Part shown: piece by piece, positions 7,537-14,795 of the stretch
Layout: each line of letters begins with the position of its first letter
How positions within the stretch are numbered: the first letter of the stretch is position 1
Source of the DNA: Halobaculum sp. CBA1158
GTDB taxonomy: Archaea > Halobacteriota > Halobacteria > Halobacteriales > Haloferacaceae
DNA: 34,475 bases
NCBI RefSeq assembly: GCF_021431925.1
Contig: NZ_CP090374.1
Coordinates: 1 to 34,475, forward strand
Direction of reading: 5' to 3'
Translations under genes and position numbers: made by a program
Notes under the pieces: generated by a model
What the model was told of the DNA's origin: nothing
Databases searched by the model: none
The model's input: only the letters and a program-made list of their open reading frames with translations

Positions 7537-9141
7537 TCACGGCGTGATAGTATTTGACCCTGTGAGTTGCTGCCACGACGCACCATCCCACTCGTAAAGT
7601 CGGCTATCACCGTTATTACGGCGCACCTCTCCTTTTTCGTCACCAGGGTTTCCCGAGAGATTATCGAGGTCCATTTTGAGGTGGTCCACGTCAACCCCAA
7701 TCCCGTTAAAGGTCGTTGTCTGGTCCCAGGAGACGTAAAACGTGTTCACGTCCCGCCCAATATACTGTTGCAACTCGGCATCCGCATTGTTGTGTGCCAA
7801 TCCATACCAGTCGCCCGTCACGTCCCCCACCTCTCCGAATAACTGATTGCGGCCGTTTGGACTGTGCGCGATGCCTGTCCCTTTGGCCGATGCGACTCCA
7901 TTGATGTGGATCTCATTTGCGACTGGCATCACGCCGTCTCCTTGCTCAAGTTTTACTGCATACTCGCCGTGAGAGGTCGCTGTGCGGATCATCGACTGGA
8001 CGACCGACCGTCCCAAGATAGAGTGCTTGGTGAACCCCTCACAGTCCGCGTCAAGCAGCACGAGACCCTTGCTATTATCGTCATCCGACGTTGTTGTTTC
8101 GCTCCCATCAACGTAGGAGTCGATAAGGATATTCGTGCCCGTGTTGTCGTTGCCAGCGAAGTAATTAACCTGTGGCCTGATGAGTGTCAGGAAGTTAAGG
8201 AAACTGTCGGTGGCCGAGATTCGAATTCCGCCGTCGGGTTTGTCGCCTGTCCAGTCGCTCGGCAACTGGCAGAACACGTCTTGGACTATCGAGTTCGCGC
8301 CAGCGGTATCGTTGTCGCGCCCGTCGAAATTTTCGATATTAAGAACTCGTTTGGTTTCGGGGGCGTAACAATGCTTGATGCTCACGCCCTGTATATTGGT
8401 GAACGAGAGGAGGGTGTTGTCGCCGCCGTTGGGGCCTGTGACCCGTTCGACGTGAACGTCGTAGGCCCCGAGGACATCTTGCTCCCCAATGTCGATGGCG
8501 GCCCCTTCAGCACCGTCGCCGTAATTCTTTAGGTAAAACCCTTCGAGTGAAAGGCCACGGACTCGATTTCCCGTGAACAATTGACTGCCGTTGCAGTCGA
8601 TGATAGCCCCGCCTGCGGCGTCGAAGTATTCGAGTGGGTTCGCCGTTTCCTTCGAGGGTTTTCCGCCAGGGCCGTGGATCATCCCGCCAGCGTCGGATAT
8701 GTCGACAACGCTCTGGGTGAGGTTGTCGAAGGGCGTGAACGTCTTGGGGGCGAGCCAAATGGTCGTGAACCCGCCGCTGGCGAGGTCTTCGAGGGCGGTG
8801 GCGAGGTCAGCAGAATCGTGACAGATGTGATCGTAAACGTTCGATAGTTCGTCTGTATTTACCGAATCGAAGTGGCCATCAACAGCCCAGACGTCGGTGA
8901 AGGGCTTGTTCTCGGTACCGGCCGATCCGGCAGCGTTTGACGTGTTCGGATCTGCAGATGCACCTCCAGCAAGTGCACCAACACCGGCTGCCCCACCGAC
9001 AGCCGCGAGGAACCCTCGCCTGCTCATCCGCGAGAGGAGATCGTCGCTGTCCAGTTCTCCGTTTGCCTCGAGACGCCTGGCGACGCGCTCTGCCAGACTA
9101 TCCAGCTCGTCATCGCTCAACGCTTCGGTCGGGTCTGTCAT
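7537..9141 (-). CDS. Tat-exported probable beta-helix surface or spike protein
   Basis: The 534-aa protein has an acidic leader followed by a twin-arginine signal (MSRRGFLAAVGG, Arg41-Arg42) and a likely cleavage after ASA at about 63. The mature part has many short Gly/Asn/Asp-rich strands with repeated hydrophobic-turn rhythm, as in right-handed beta-helix tail-spike or polysaccharide-binding proteins, and ends in a small domain with SRLYEWDGASWQQL, resembling phage tail-fibre ends. No catalytic residues of known lyases were identified. Being last in the leftward assembly operon, it may be the receptor-binding or sugar-binding protein. The Tat route means it would be exported folded. Confidence 0.7.
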   Translation of the reverse strand: MTDPTEALSDDELDSLAERVARRLEANGELDSDDLLSRMSRRGFLAAVGGAAGVGALAGGASADPNTSNAAGSAGTENKPFTDVWAVDGHFDSVNTDELSNVYDHICHDSADLATALEDLASGGFTTIWLAPKTFTPFDNLTQSVVDISDAGGMIHGPGGKPSKETANPLEYFDAAGGAIIDCNGSQLFTGNRVRGLSLEGFYLKNYGDGAEGAAIDIGEQDVLGAYDVHVERVTGPNGGDNTLLSFTNIQGVSIKHCYAPETKRVLNIENFDGRDNDTAGANSIVQDVFCQLPSDWTGDKPDGGIRISATDSFLNFLTLIRPQVNYFAGNDNTGTNILIDSYVDGSETTTSDDDNSKGLVLLDADCEGFTKHSILGRSVVQSMIRTATSHGEYAVKLEQGDGVMPVANEIHINGVASAKGTGIAHSPNGRNQLFGEVGDVTGDWYGLAHNNADAELQQYIGRDVNTFYVSWDQTTTFNGIGVDVDHLKMDLDNLSGNPGDEKGEVRRNNGDSRLYEWDGASWQQLTGSNTITP

Positions 9142-9180
9142 GGTTCACACCAGACAGCCCACCTAAAAGTCCGTTGTACC

Positions 9181-9456
9181 CTAATCGCCAGCGACAGCCG
9201 CTGTATCGTCATCGTCCTGCAGATGCGCGGCTGCAAACATCGCCAGGAACGCGACCGTTCCGAGACCGAGCAAGGCAGTCGATGCAGCCTCCCCAGTCGC
9301 GAGCGCGCTGCAGACGTCGGGCTCGAGCGCCCCGCCGCAGCTGACGTGCGACTGGACGAGCGACCCCATCCACGCGATGCCCATCCCCGCGGTCGCGGCG
9401 CCGATCCCGACCGTCGCGCCGGCGTCTGCGACGTGGTCGACGACGTCAGAGGACAA
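9181..9456 (-). CDS. Small membrane protein, 91 aa
   Basis: Two hydrophobic segments (about 14-33 and 56-76) are joined by a loop with two cysteines (HVSCGGALEPDVCS) that may form a disulphide outside the cell. It overlaps the upstream 497-aa membrane protein by 11 bases. No family recognised. Confidence 0.62.
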   Translation of the reverse strand: MSSDVVDHVADAGATVGIGAATAGMGIAWMGSLVQSHVSCGGALEPDVCSALATGEAASTALLGLGTVAFLAMFAAAHLQDDDDTAAVAGD

Positions 9457-10939
9457 CGCCGATCACCACCCAGAAGCCGATTCCGACAGCGCCAGCGACC
9501 GCGCTGTACTTCATCAGGTCGCCGTCGGACCACTGCGGGTCGCCGGCGGCGAACTCCTTGGTCGCCTCCGACTCAGCCTTGTCGATGGCGTCGCCGGTCG
9601 CGGCATCCGCGAATCGGGCGAGCCAGTGGTCCGTGCGCACGTACGTGGCACCGTCGTCGATCCTGTCGTTGCGTGGGACGAATGAGTCGTGGCCGGCGTT
9701 GCTGATGCGGCTGGTGGTCGCGAACTCGTGCGGCACGACGCTCGCGCCGCCGTCCGTCATCGCGTTCGCCGGAAGGAGGTTGCCGAGTTCGACCGACGTG
9801 AGCCCAGCGTGTCCGAACGCACCCGGCGAAACCTCGGGCGAGAAACCGACCAAGGTCTTGCAGAACATCGTCGTCGGAACGGACTCGAGGCCAAGCTCGT
9901 CGGCTTCGACGAATCGGTACTGACCGTTCTCGGTCAAGTCGAGCACGGGATCATCGAACGCGGACAGCCCCCACCAGATGATCAGCTCGCCGAGTGAACC
10001 TCCACGGCCGATCGCGCCGGTTAGGGCGGTTAGGATGGGCATGATCGACGCCCCAACCCCCAGGGTAACACCGAAGATCACCAACGTCGCCGGGCCGGCG
10101 ACTACAGCAACCAGTGCGACGAGACCAAAGCCGATGAGCGCGGCGACAGCACCGCCGGCTTGCTTCCACGAGATTTCCTCAGCCGAGGTCGGCATGCTCA
10201 ACAGCAGCAGGCTCCCGACGGTGATCGGCGAGGAGCCACCGCTCGCACCACTGCCGGGCATGTTGCCCGGGCCGAGCACGTAGAAGCCCAGGGCGAACAT
10301 CACGCCGAAGATGATGAACGGCAGCGACAGCTTCAGCACGCCGACCTCGCGCTGGCGGTCGATGTACATCCGCCTCACGGCTTCCCACATGTAGTCGAAC
10401 CAGTCGGCCTTCTCGGAGCCGTCGACGATCGGCCGGATGGACTCGTCGAGATCCATCGACACGGCGGGCCGCTCGCCGAACTCGATCACCCCGCGCACGT
10501 AGTGGGCGATGCGCGTGGGCATGCCTTCGTCATCGAACGCCATGTCGGTGTAGACCATCTCGCCGTCATCTCGGTGGCGGTGTTCCTTTTCGCCGAACGC
10601 CACGTCGCGCAGGTCGAAGGTGACGCCGTACTCTTCGTCGACGAACGTGAACGGCGTCTTTCCGAACCGGTGGACGTTCTTCGCCGTCCGCGTGATCTTC
10701 TTCTCGACGTCGTCGACCGAGATCGTCTCCTGCTCGTACACGGCGTCGAAGGAGAGCTGCCGCAGCGACAGCTCGCCGTTCTTCCCGACGCCGATGGCCG
10801 GGCGCTGGAGCGCCCAGCTGGCGAAGTTGACGTACGCGTTCCCCACACTCGAGGCGACAGGAGTGTGCTTCGCCAGCATCGGGAACACTGCGAGGCCCGC
10901 GACGCCGAACGCCAACCCGAGGATCACCGTATTCAGCAC
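9446..10939 (-). CDS. Large multi-pass membrane protein of the assembly operon
   Basis: The 497-aa protein has an N-terminal membrane helix (about 3-22), a charged domain of about 170 residues, then a hydrophobic core (about 203-225 and several helices between 240 and 310), a second soluble part (about 320-475) and a C-terminal helix (last 20 residues). It starts at GTG 10939, overlapping the small upstream gene by 7 bases. It could be the membrane partner of the nearby P-loop ATPase in an assembly or export machine. I recognise no family. Confidence 0.68.
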   Translation of the reverse strand: MLNTVILGLAFGVAGLAVFPMLAKHTPVASSVGNAYVNFASWALQRPAIGVGKNGELSLRQLSFDAVYEQETISVDDVEKKITRTAKNVHRFGKTPFTFVDEEYGVTFDLRDVAFGEKEHRHRDDGEMVYTDMAFDDEGMPTRIAHYVRGVIEFGERPAVSMDLDESIRPIVDGSEKADWFDYMWEAVRRMYIDRQREVGVLKLSLPFIIFGVMFALGFYVLGPGNMPGSGASGGSSPITVGSLLLLSMPTSAEEISWKQAGGAVAALIGFGLVALVAVVAGPATLVIFGVTLGVGASIMPILTALTGAIGRGGSLGELIIWWGLSAFDDPVLDLTENGQYRFVEADELGLESVPTTMFCKTLVGFSPEVSPGAFGHAGLTSVELGNLLPANAMTDGGASVVPHEFATTSRISNAGHDSFVPRNDRIDDGATYVRTDHWLARFADAATGDAIDKAESEATKEFAAGDPQWSDGDLMKYSAVAGAVGIGFWVVIGVVL

Positions 10940-11103
10940 GAATACCCCACCTCTTTGACCGGCAGACTGCCGTTCTCGGTCCCGTGCGGGGGCATACGCC
11001 CATCATAGCACAACAGCGAACCTGCTCCCCGGGAAGGGTGACGCTGTTCTGATCTAGACCCTATTGAGTTGTTGTTGTCGGCTGTAGGTTGTCGTGTCGT
11101 CAT
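10933..11103 (-). CDS. Small protein, 56 aa
   Basis: ATG at 11103 overlaps the ATPase stop (ATGA) and the frame ends 7 bases inside the next gene, the spacing used throughout this operon. The peptide is polar with two cysteines (LLCYDG and the final GYSC). Composition is less acidic than its neighbours, so coding status is not certain. Confidence 0.4.
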   Translation of the reverse strand: MTTRQPTADNNNSIGSRSEQRHPSRGAGSLLCYDGRMPPHGTENGSLPVKEVGYSC

Positions 11104-11957
11104 GCGGTTTGCTTTCCTCCAGACTGTTCGTTTGACAAACGCTGCCTGTACCACTCGCCAGAGTAGGTGAGTTCGATGCCAGCGTACTCCTCTTCATTGT
11201 CGTTGACGACTGCTGGAAGGTTACGCCACGAACAATCGATGTCTTTGCTCTGGAAGTACGCTTGGCGCGCCCACCGGAGCTGTTCCTCATCGGGCAGTTC
11301 ACCGTCGCCATCGTCACCACCCTTCGTCTTGGCCTTCTGCTTCTTGCGCTCCATCACGACGTAATCCTCGTCATCCTCTGGAATCGCAGGCCAGTCGAGG
11401 AACTCCACGATGGGCGTGCGCATCCCATCACCAGCATCGGGATAGTCCTCTGTGAACACCTTATGGTGTTTCACCTCCGGGCCGCCGATCTGGCCGGGTG
11501 CCTTGGAGATCAGCAACCAGGCGTCAATCAGCGGGAAGAAGTCTGAGAACAGCATCCCGAGTCGTTGAACTACCACGACGACGGTTAGGTTCTTGTCTCG
11601 GTTCGCAAGCAGCGACCCGATCGCGTCCATCGTTGACTGCGACATGGCTCGCATCCGATTCATCCCAGAGCCGCCGCCAGGTGTCCCCTGCGTCTCGTCG
11701 ATGAGGACGGCCGCCTGGTCCGGCGCATCTGGGATCACCTCGTTTGCAAACTCGTCTGCCGAGAGCGTTGCCTGCGACTCTGCATCGAACCCGTCCTCGG
11801 ACCGGTCAAGCGATTTAGCCACACCAGTCCCGAGTGTGGTCTTCCCCGTGCCCGAAACCGGCGTTCGCGAGCTTGCAGAGATGCAGACGATGAAGTCGTT
11901 CGTCGGCGGGAGGACGACCTGCTCGTACCAGTTCCGGTAGAGAACACTCCGGTTCAC
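11100..11957 (-). CDS. P-loop ATPase of the assembly module
   Basis: The 285-aa protein has an N-terminal P-loop (TPVSGTGKTT, about 32-41) in which Pro replaces the usual first Gly of GxxxxGKT. Walker B is AAVLIDETQ (82-90), and a VVVVVQRL strand (126-133) follows at the sensor position. It resembles the NTPases of haloarchaeal pleomorphic viruses and Zot-like assembly ATPases in size and motif spacing, by eye only. It starts at GTG 11957, sharing one base with the upstream stop. It is probably the motor for assembly, packaging or extrusion at the membrane. Confidence 0.72.
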   Translation of the reverse strand: MNRSVLYRNWYEQVVLPPTNDFIVCISASSRTPVSGTGKTTLGTGVAKSLDRSEDGFDAESQATLSADEFANEVIPDAPDQAAVLIDETQGTPGGGSGMNRMRAMSQSTMDAIGSLLANRDKNLTVVVVVQRLGMLFSDFFPLIDAWLLISKAPGQIGGPEVKHHKVFTEDYPDAGDGMRTPIVEFLDWPAIPEDDEDYVVMERKKQKAKTKGGDDGDGELPDEEQLRWARQAYFQSKDIDCSWRNLPAVVNDNEEEYAGIELTYSGEWYRQRLSNEQSGGKQTA

Positions 11958-12718
11958 TACTGATCACCGATGAGTTGCTCAAACTGCTCGCGGCTGATCT
12001 CGCCCGCCTCGATGGCGTCTCGGATCTCGTGCGGCAGCACGGTGTCAGTCTCCCACGGCCAGGAACCGTCTCCAGTCCCGGCGTGGTTACGCGGCCTTCC
12101 TTCGCCGATATTGAGGCCCATCTGAGCGTCTTCGAGCGCCTCGGAAGCGACTTGGACAGCCGAGTCGAGAATGGCTCGCTGCAGTTCTGTTTCAACTGTC
12201 TGCGAGACTGGCCGATAGTCTTCCGAGCCCTCCATCACAACAACCGAGAACTGCCGCTGAATGGGTGACGGCAACTCTAAGATCTGCTTAAGTCCGACAA
12301 CCTCGATTGTTTTCGCTTTCGGAACCGCCGCACCGCTCGGGAGCCGGTCGATATTCGACTTGGCGAACTGGACAAGATCTCGGGGGGCATGGACGCTCAT
12401 TGTCCCTATCTCTACCTCGCTCGCGTACTCTTCCTCAAGCGAGAGCGCGTCGCTTTCCAACACCGGGAGCAGCTGCATAATAAGCGACTCGACAGCGCGG
12501 CGGTAGTAGCGCCGTCCTTGCTGCTCCGTGATAGCGCCGGTGATCAGTTGCTCGCCGACCCCGTCGCGAACGGTCACGGCGCGGTCGTGGGCGTTGTGAA
12601 TCGCCGTCAGCCGGCGCTTGTGGCTGTACTTCTCTTCGTCGATGACCTCCGACTCGGCGTGTTCTGCTTCAACTTCAATTTCCGAGCCAGACTGGCCATG
12701 GCCGTTCTGAATTGCCAT
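11957..12718 (-). CDS. Unknown 253-aa cytosolic protein, ATPase partner
   Basis: The protein is acidic and largely helical, with no membrane segment. The C-terminal SWPWETDTVLPHEIRDAIEA segment (about 222-241) with a helix-loop-helix look may be an interaction motif. Start ATG overlaps the previous stop, and its own stop overlaps the ATPase start, so the two are coupled. Function unknown. Confidence 0.68.
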   Translation of the reverse strand: MAIQNGHGQSGSEIEVEAEHAESEVIDEEKYSHKRRLTAIHNAHDRAVTVRDGVGEQLITGAITEQQGRRYYRRAVESLIMQLLPVLESDALSLEEEYASEVEIGTMSVHAPRDLVQFAKSNIDRLPSGAAVPKAKTIEVVGLKQILELPSPIQRQFSVVVMEGSEDYRPVSQTVETELQRAILDSAVQVASEALEDAQMGLNIGEGRPRNHAGTGDGSWPWETDTVLPHEIRDAIEAGEISREQFEQLIGDQ

Positions 12719-13260
12719 CAGCTACGGATCCTCGACAGCAGGCGGCCACCACTATCGGAGCCGCCAGCACGGTCTACGATACTGTGCCGGATCGAAGAGA
12801 GCACCGATCGGACAAGCGCGCCGTCCTTGCCCTTCATCACTCGAGCCTTGTAGGACTGCGTCAGCGTCTCGTACTGGGCGAGATCGCCGCGGTCTTGCGG
12901 CCGAAGGCCGGCGTTCGGGTCGTCGTGCGCCCACTCGCGAAGCACACCGGTCACGTCCTGTCCCGGATGCGGGTATCGTGCCTTCTTCTTCATGAGGGCG
13001 ACATCGCCATACGCGCGGAACTCCGAGATCTGCTCCTCGTCGAAGTTAGACGTAGGGATGTCCTTCGTGAGCAGATTTCGGAACGCCTGATCGTCGACCT
13101 CCTCGCGGAGATCTGACTCGGATAGCTCTTGGATCAGTTCTGTCTGATTCTCCTCTTCCTCAGGCAACTGCAGCCCGGTGAGACCTGCCTGCGTCTCCTC
13201 TTGGCGGCGCTGCTGTTCGTCGGGATCGGGTTGCGACGGACCCTTGTTACGGAGCACCAC
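12718..13260 (-). CDS. Unknown 180-aa cytosolic protein
   Basis: The polar, Gln/Glu-rich N-terminal 60 residues look disordered; the rest is helical with basic patches (for example ALMKKKARYP). The C-terminus has an Arg/Gly/Ser tail. It overlaps the upstream membrane protein by 14 bases and the downstream gene by 1. No family recognised. Confidence 0.65.
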   Translation of the reverse strand: MVLRNKGPSQPDPDEQQRRQEETQAGLTGLQLPEEEENQTELIQELSESDLREEVDDQAFRNLLTKDIPTSNFDEEQISEFRAYGDVALMKKKARYPHPGQDVTGVLREWAHDDPNAGLRPQDRGDLAQYETLTQSYKARVMKGKDGALVRSVLSSIRHSIVDRAGGSDSGGRLLSRIRS

Positions 13261-13648
13261 GGCGCTTCACCTCCAAGCTCGGCAGTCGACGCGAGAGCGC
13301 CGGTTCGAACCTCGGGATGACGAATCTCTCGACGCCCATCGCGAAGATGCAGCCGGCGAAGACACCAAGACCGGCGAAACTGTACTCCGCGCTCGTGACT
13401 GCCGAGAGGACGAACAGCGTCATCGACGCCGCGAACAGTAGGTTCGCGATGCGCCGGACGTGTTGGCGGACTGGCGTCATTCGCGGACCCTCAGAGAGGT
13501 ATCCCAACTCCGTCACGCCAGTCTCGATCGCCTCTCGGACTGCCTCGGACGTGTGCTGCATCTCGCGCGCGCGACGCAAATCATCGACCGCTTCGTCGAG
13601 ATCGTCCGAGACATCAGTCTTCAACTGGTTTCGTTCGCCTGTGGCCAT
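13247..13648 (-). CDS. First gene of the leftward operon: helical protein with membrane hairpin
   Basis: The 133-aa protein has a charged helical N-terminus (about 1-65) that could be coiled coil, then two hydrophobic segments (about 73-90 and 93-112), and a basic tail (LSRRLPSLEVKRRGAP). ATG at 13648 is chosen over the longer open frame because the latter crosses the control region and the divergent gene. The GGTAC array lies immediately upstream. Confidence 0.66.
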   Translation of the reverse strand: MATGERNQLKTDVSDDLDEAVDDLRRAREMQHTSEAVREAIETGVTELGYLSEGPRMTPVRQHVRRIANLLFAASMTLFVLSAVTSAEYSFAGLGVFAGCIFAMGVERFVIPRFEPALSRRLPSLEVKRRGAP

Positions 13649-13660
13649 GTGTAATCTGGT

Positions 13661-13705
13661 GGTACAGCGTGGTACGACGCGGTACAGATAGGTACGGCAC
13701 GGTAC
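13661..13705. promoter_or_regulatory. Five GGTAC boxes at exact 10-bp spacing in a divergent promoter
   Basis: GGTAC begins at 13661, 13671, 13681, 13691 and 13701, so five copies fall on one face of the helix. The array lies 13 bp before the leftward ATG (13648) and about 55 bp before the rightward ATG (13760), where it would overlap the leftward promoter. It is probably the binding site of a cooperative regulator controlling both assembly operons. The repeat is visible; the function is inferred. Confidence 0.72.
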
Positions 13706-13759
13706 AGGCCTTAACCGTTGTAGGCAGTTATGTAGGGGCGCATCTGTGGCTCGGGTGTA

Positions 13760-14215
13760 ATGTCGACCGCTGCCGCGACCCAGACGGATGCACCGACCCC
13801 GACGACCGAGTCTCCGAGCGGTATTGCCGAGCATCTCGGCGTCACCGCAAAGGAGGTCAGCGCCTACCGTGAGGCACTTAGCGAGAAGCGAGCCGAAGTA
13901 GCGGAGGCGCGCGAGATCGCCACCGAGATGTCCGAGGCAGGGTGCTCTCAGGAAACGATCGAGATGCACCTCAACCAGCGCCTCAACCTGCAGAACGCGG
14001 TCATCACCGTCGTCGTGGCCGGCGCGACGGCCTATGCCGGGATCAACGTCATGTCGTCCATCGGCTCGACGATGCAGCTGTCGGAGGGAGACATGTTCTA
14101 CAACAGTTCCCAGGCGCTCGAAGAGGGCGTGAACTCGTTCTTCACGAACATGCCGACTGTGTTCGTGGTCATCGCGCTCGTGCTGATCATCGGGTACCTC
14201 ACGCTGCTGCGGTAG
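13760..14215 (+). CDS. Membrane protein with two C-terminal helices, 151 aa
   Basis: The N-terminal half is polar and helical (coiled-coil-like about 30-70). Two membrane helices at about 78-97 and 131-150 enclose a 33-residue loop. The second helix (TNMPTVFVVIALV) is clearly similar to that of the 85-aa protein at 17396 (SNLPVVYVVIAVV), suggesting paralogues. It is the first gene of the rightward assembly operon. It could be a virion membrane protein; no family is recognised. Confidence 0.7.
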   Translation: MSTAAATQTDAPTPTTESPSGIAEHLGVTAKEVSAYREALSEKRAEVAEAREIATEMSEAGCSQETIEMHLNQRLNLQNAVITVVVAGATAYAGINVMSSIGSTMQLSEGDMFYNSSQALEEGVNSFFTNMPTVFVVIALVLIIGYLTLLR

Positions 14216-14259
14216 AACTGGGGACAACTACCACCTTCGACCCATGCGACGGAAACCAC

Positions 14260-14493
14260 ATGACGCGACTCATTCCAACTGCCGTCGCAGGGTTTGCGGT
14301 GCTGTTCATCGGCTTCCGCTCCTTGTCTACGGCGAGTGACGAGGCGAATACTGCAACGAGCAGCGCCGCACTAAATGCGACAGACGCCGGTGTCTCTGCG
14401 GTCGGGGTTGCCGCCGGCGTCACGATCCCCAGCTCGGCGCTCGTCGCAGCCATCTCGCTTATCCTGGCATTCGGATACGTGGTGGTTCGCTGA
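14260..14493 (+). CDS. Small two-helix hydrophobic protein, 77 aa, candidate particle protein
   Basis: Two hydrophobic segments (about 6-21 and 45-75) are joined by an Ala/Ser/Thr-rich loop. ATG at 14260 is chosen; the longer open frame runs antiparallel to sense and is a shadow of the 151-aa gene. Abundant coat proteins of spindle-shaped archaeal viruses also are tiny two-helix proteins, so this is a candidate coat protein, but the likeness is only in architecture. Confidence 0.6.
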   Translation: MTRLIPTAVAGFAVLFIGFRSLSTASDEANTATSSAALNATDAGVSAVGVAAGVTIPSSALVAAISLILAFGYVVVR

Positions 14494-14795
14494 TGCTGCT
14501 GAGCCTTATCCAGCTGCTCGCCGGGATTGGGATCGTCCTTCTGCTCGTTAGTTGGCTACTCGAGGTTGACGCAGTCGCGATGGCCACCGGGACGCTCGGG
14601 TTTGTCGCCTGGGCGTTGGTTGCGTACGGGCTGTTCAACATCGAGACCGTCGACTCGACCGGAAGCAGTAGCGAGCCCGCGCTAGCGCTGTTCGCTGTCG
14701 CTGCAGCCGTTGTGACGGTGATCCCAGCATTCGTTGAGCCCTTCGACATGATCGGCGAATCGACACGAACGAACGCACCACAGGACAAACTGTAA
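14493..14795 (+). CDS. Small multi-pass membrane protein, 100 aa
   Basis: Three hydrophobic segments (about 3-22, 29-48 and 62-80) and a polar C-terminus. Stop-start overlap with the upstream gene and direct abutment with the 867-aa gene indicate one transcript. No family recognised. Confidence 0.65.
   Translation: MLLSLIQLLAGIGIVLLLVSWLLEVDAVAMATGTLGFVAWALVAYGLFNIETVDSTGSSSEPALALFAVAAAVVTVIPAFVEPFDMIGESTRTNAPQDKL

Noticed and set aside
13247-14227. 326-aa leftward frame
   Set aside because: Its upstream half is antisense to the 151-aa gene and crosses the GGTAC array; the supported start is ATG 13648.
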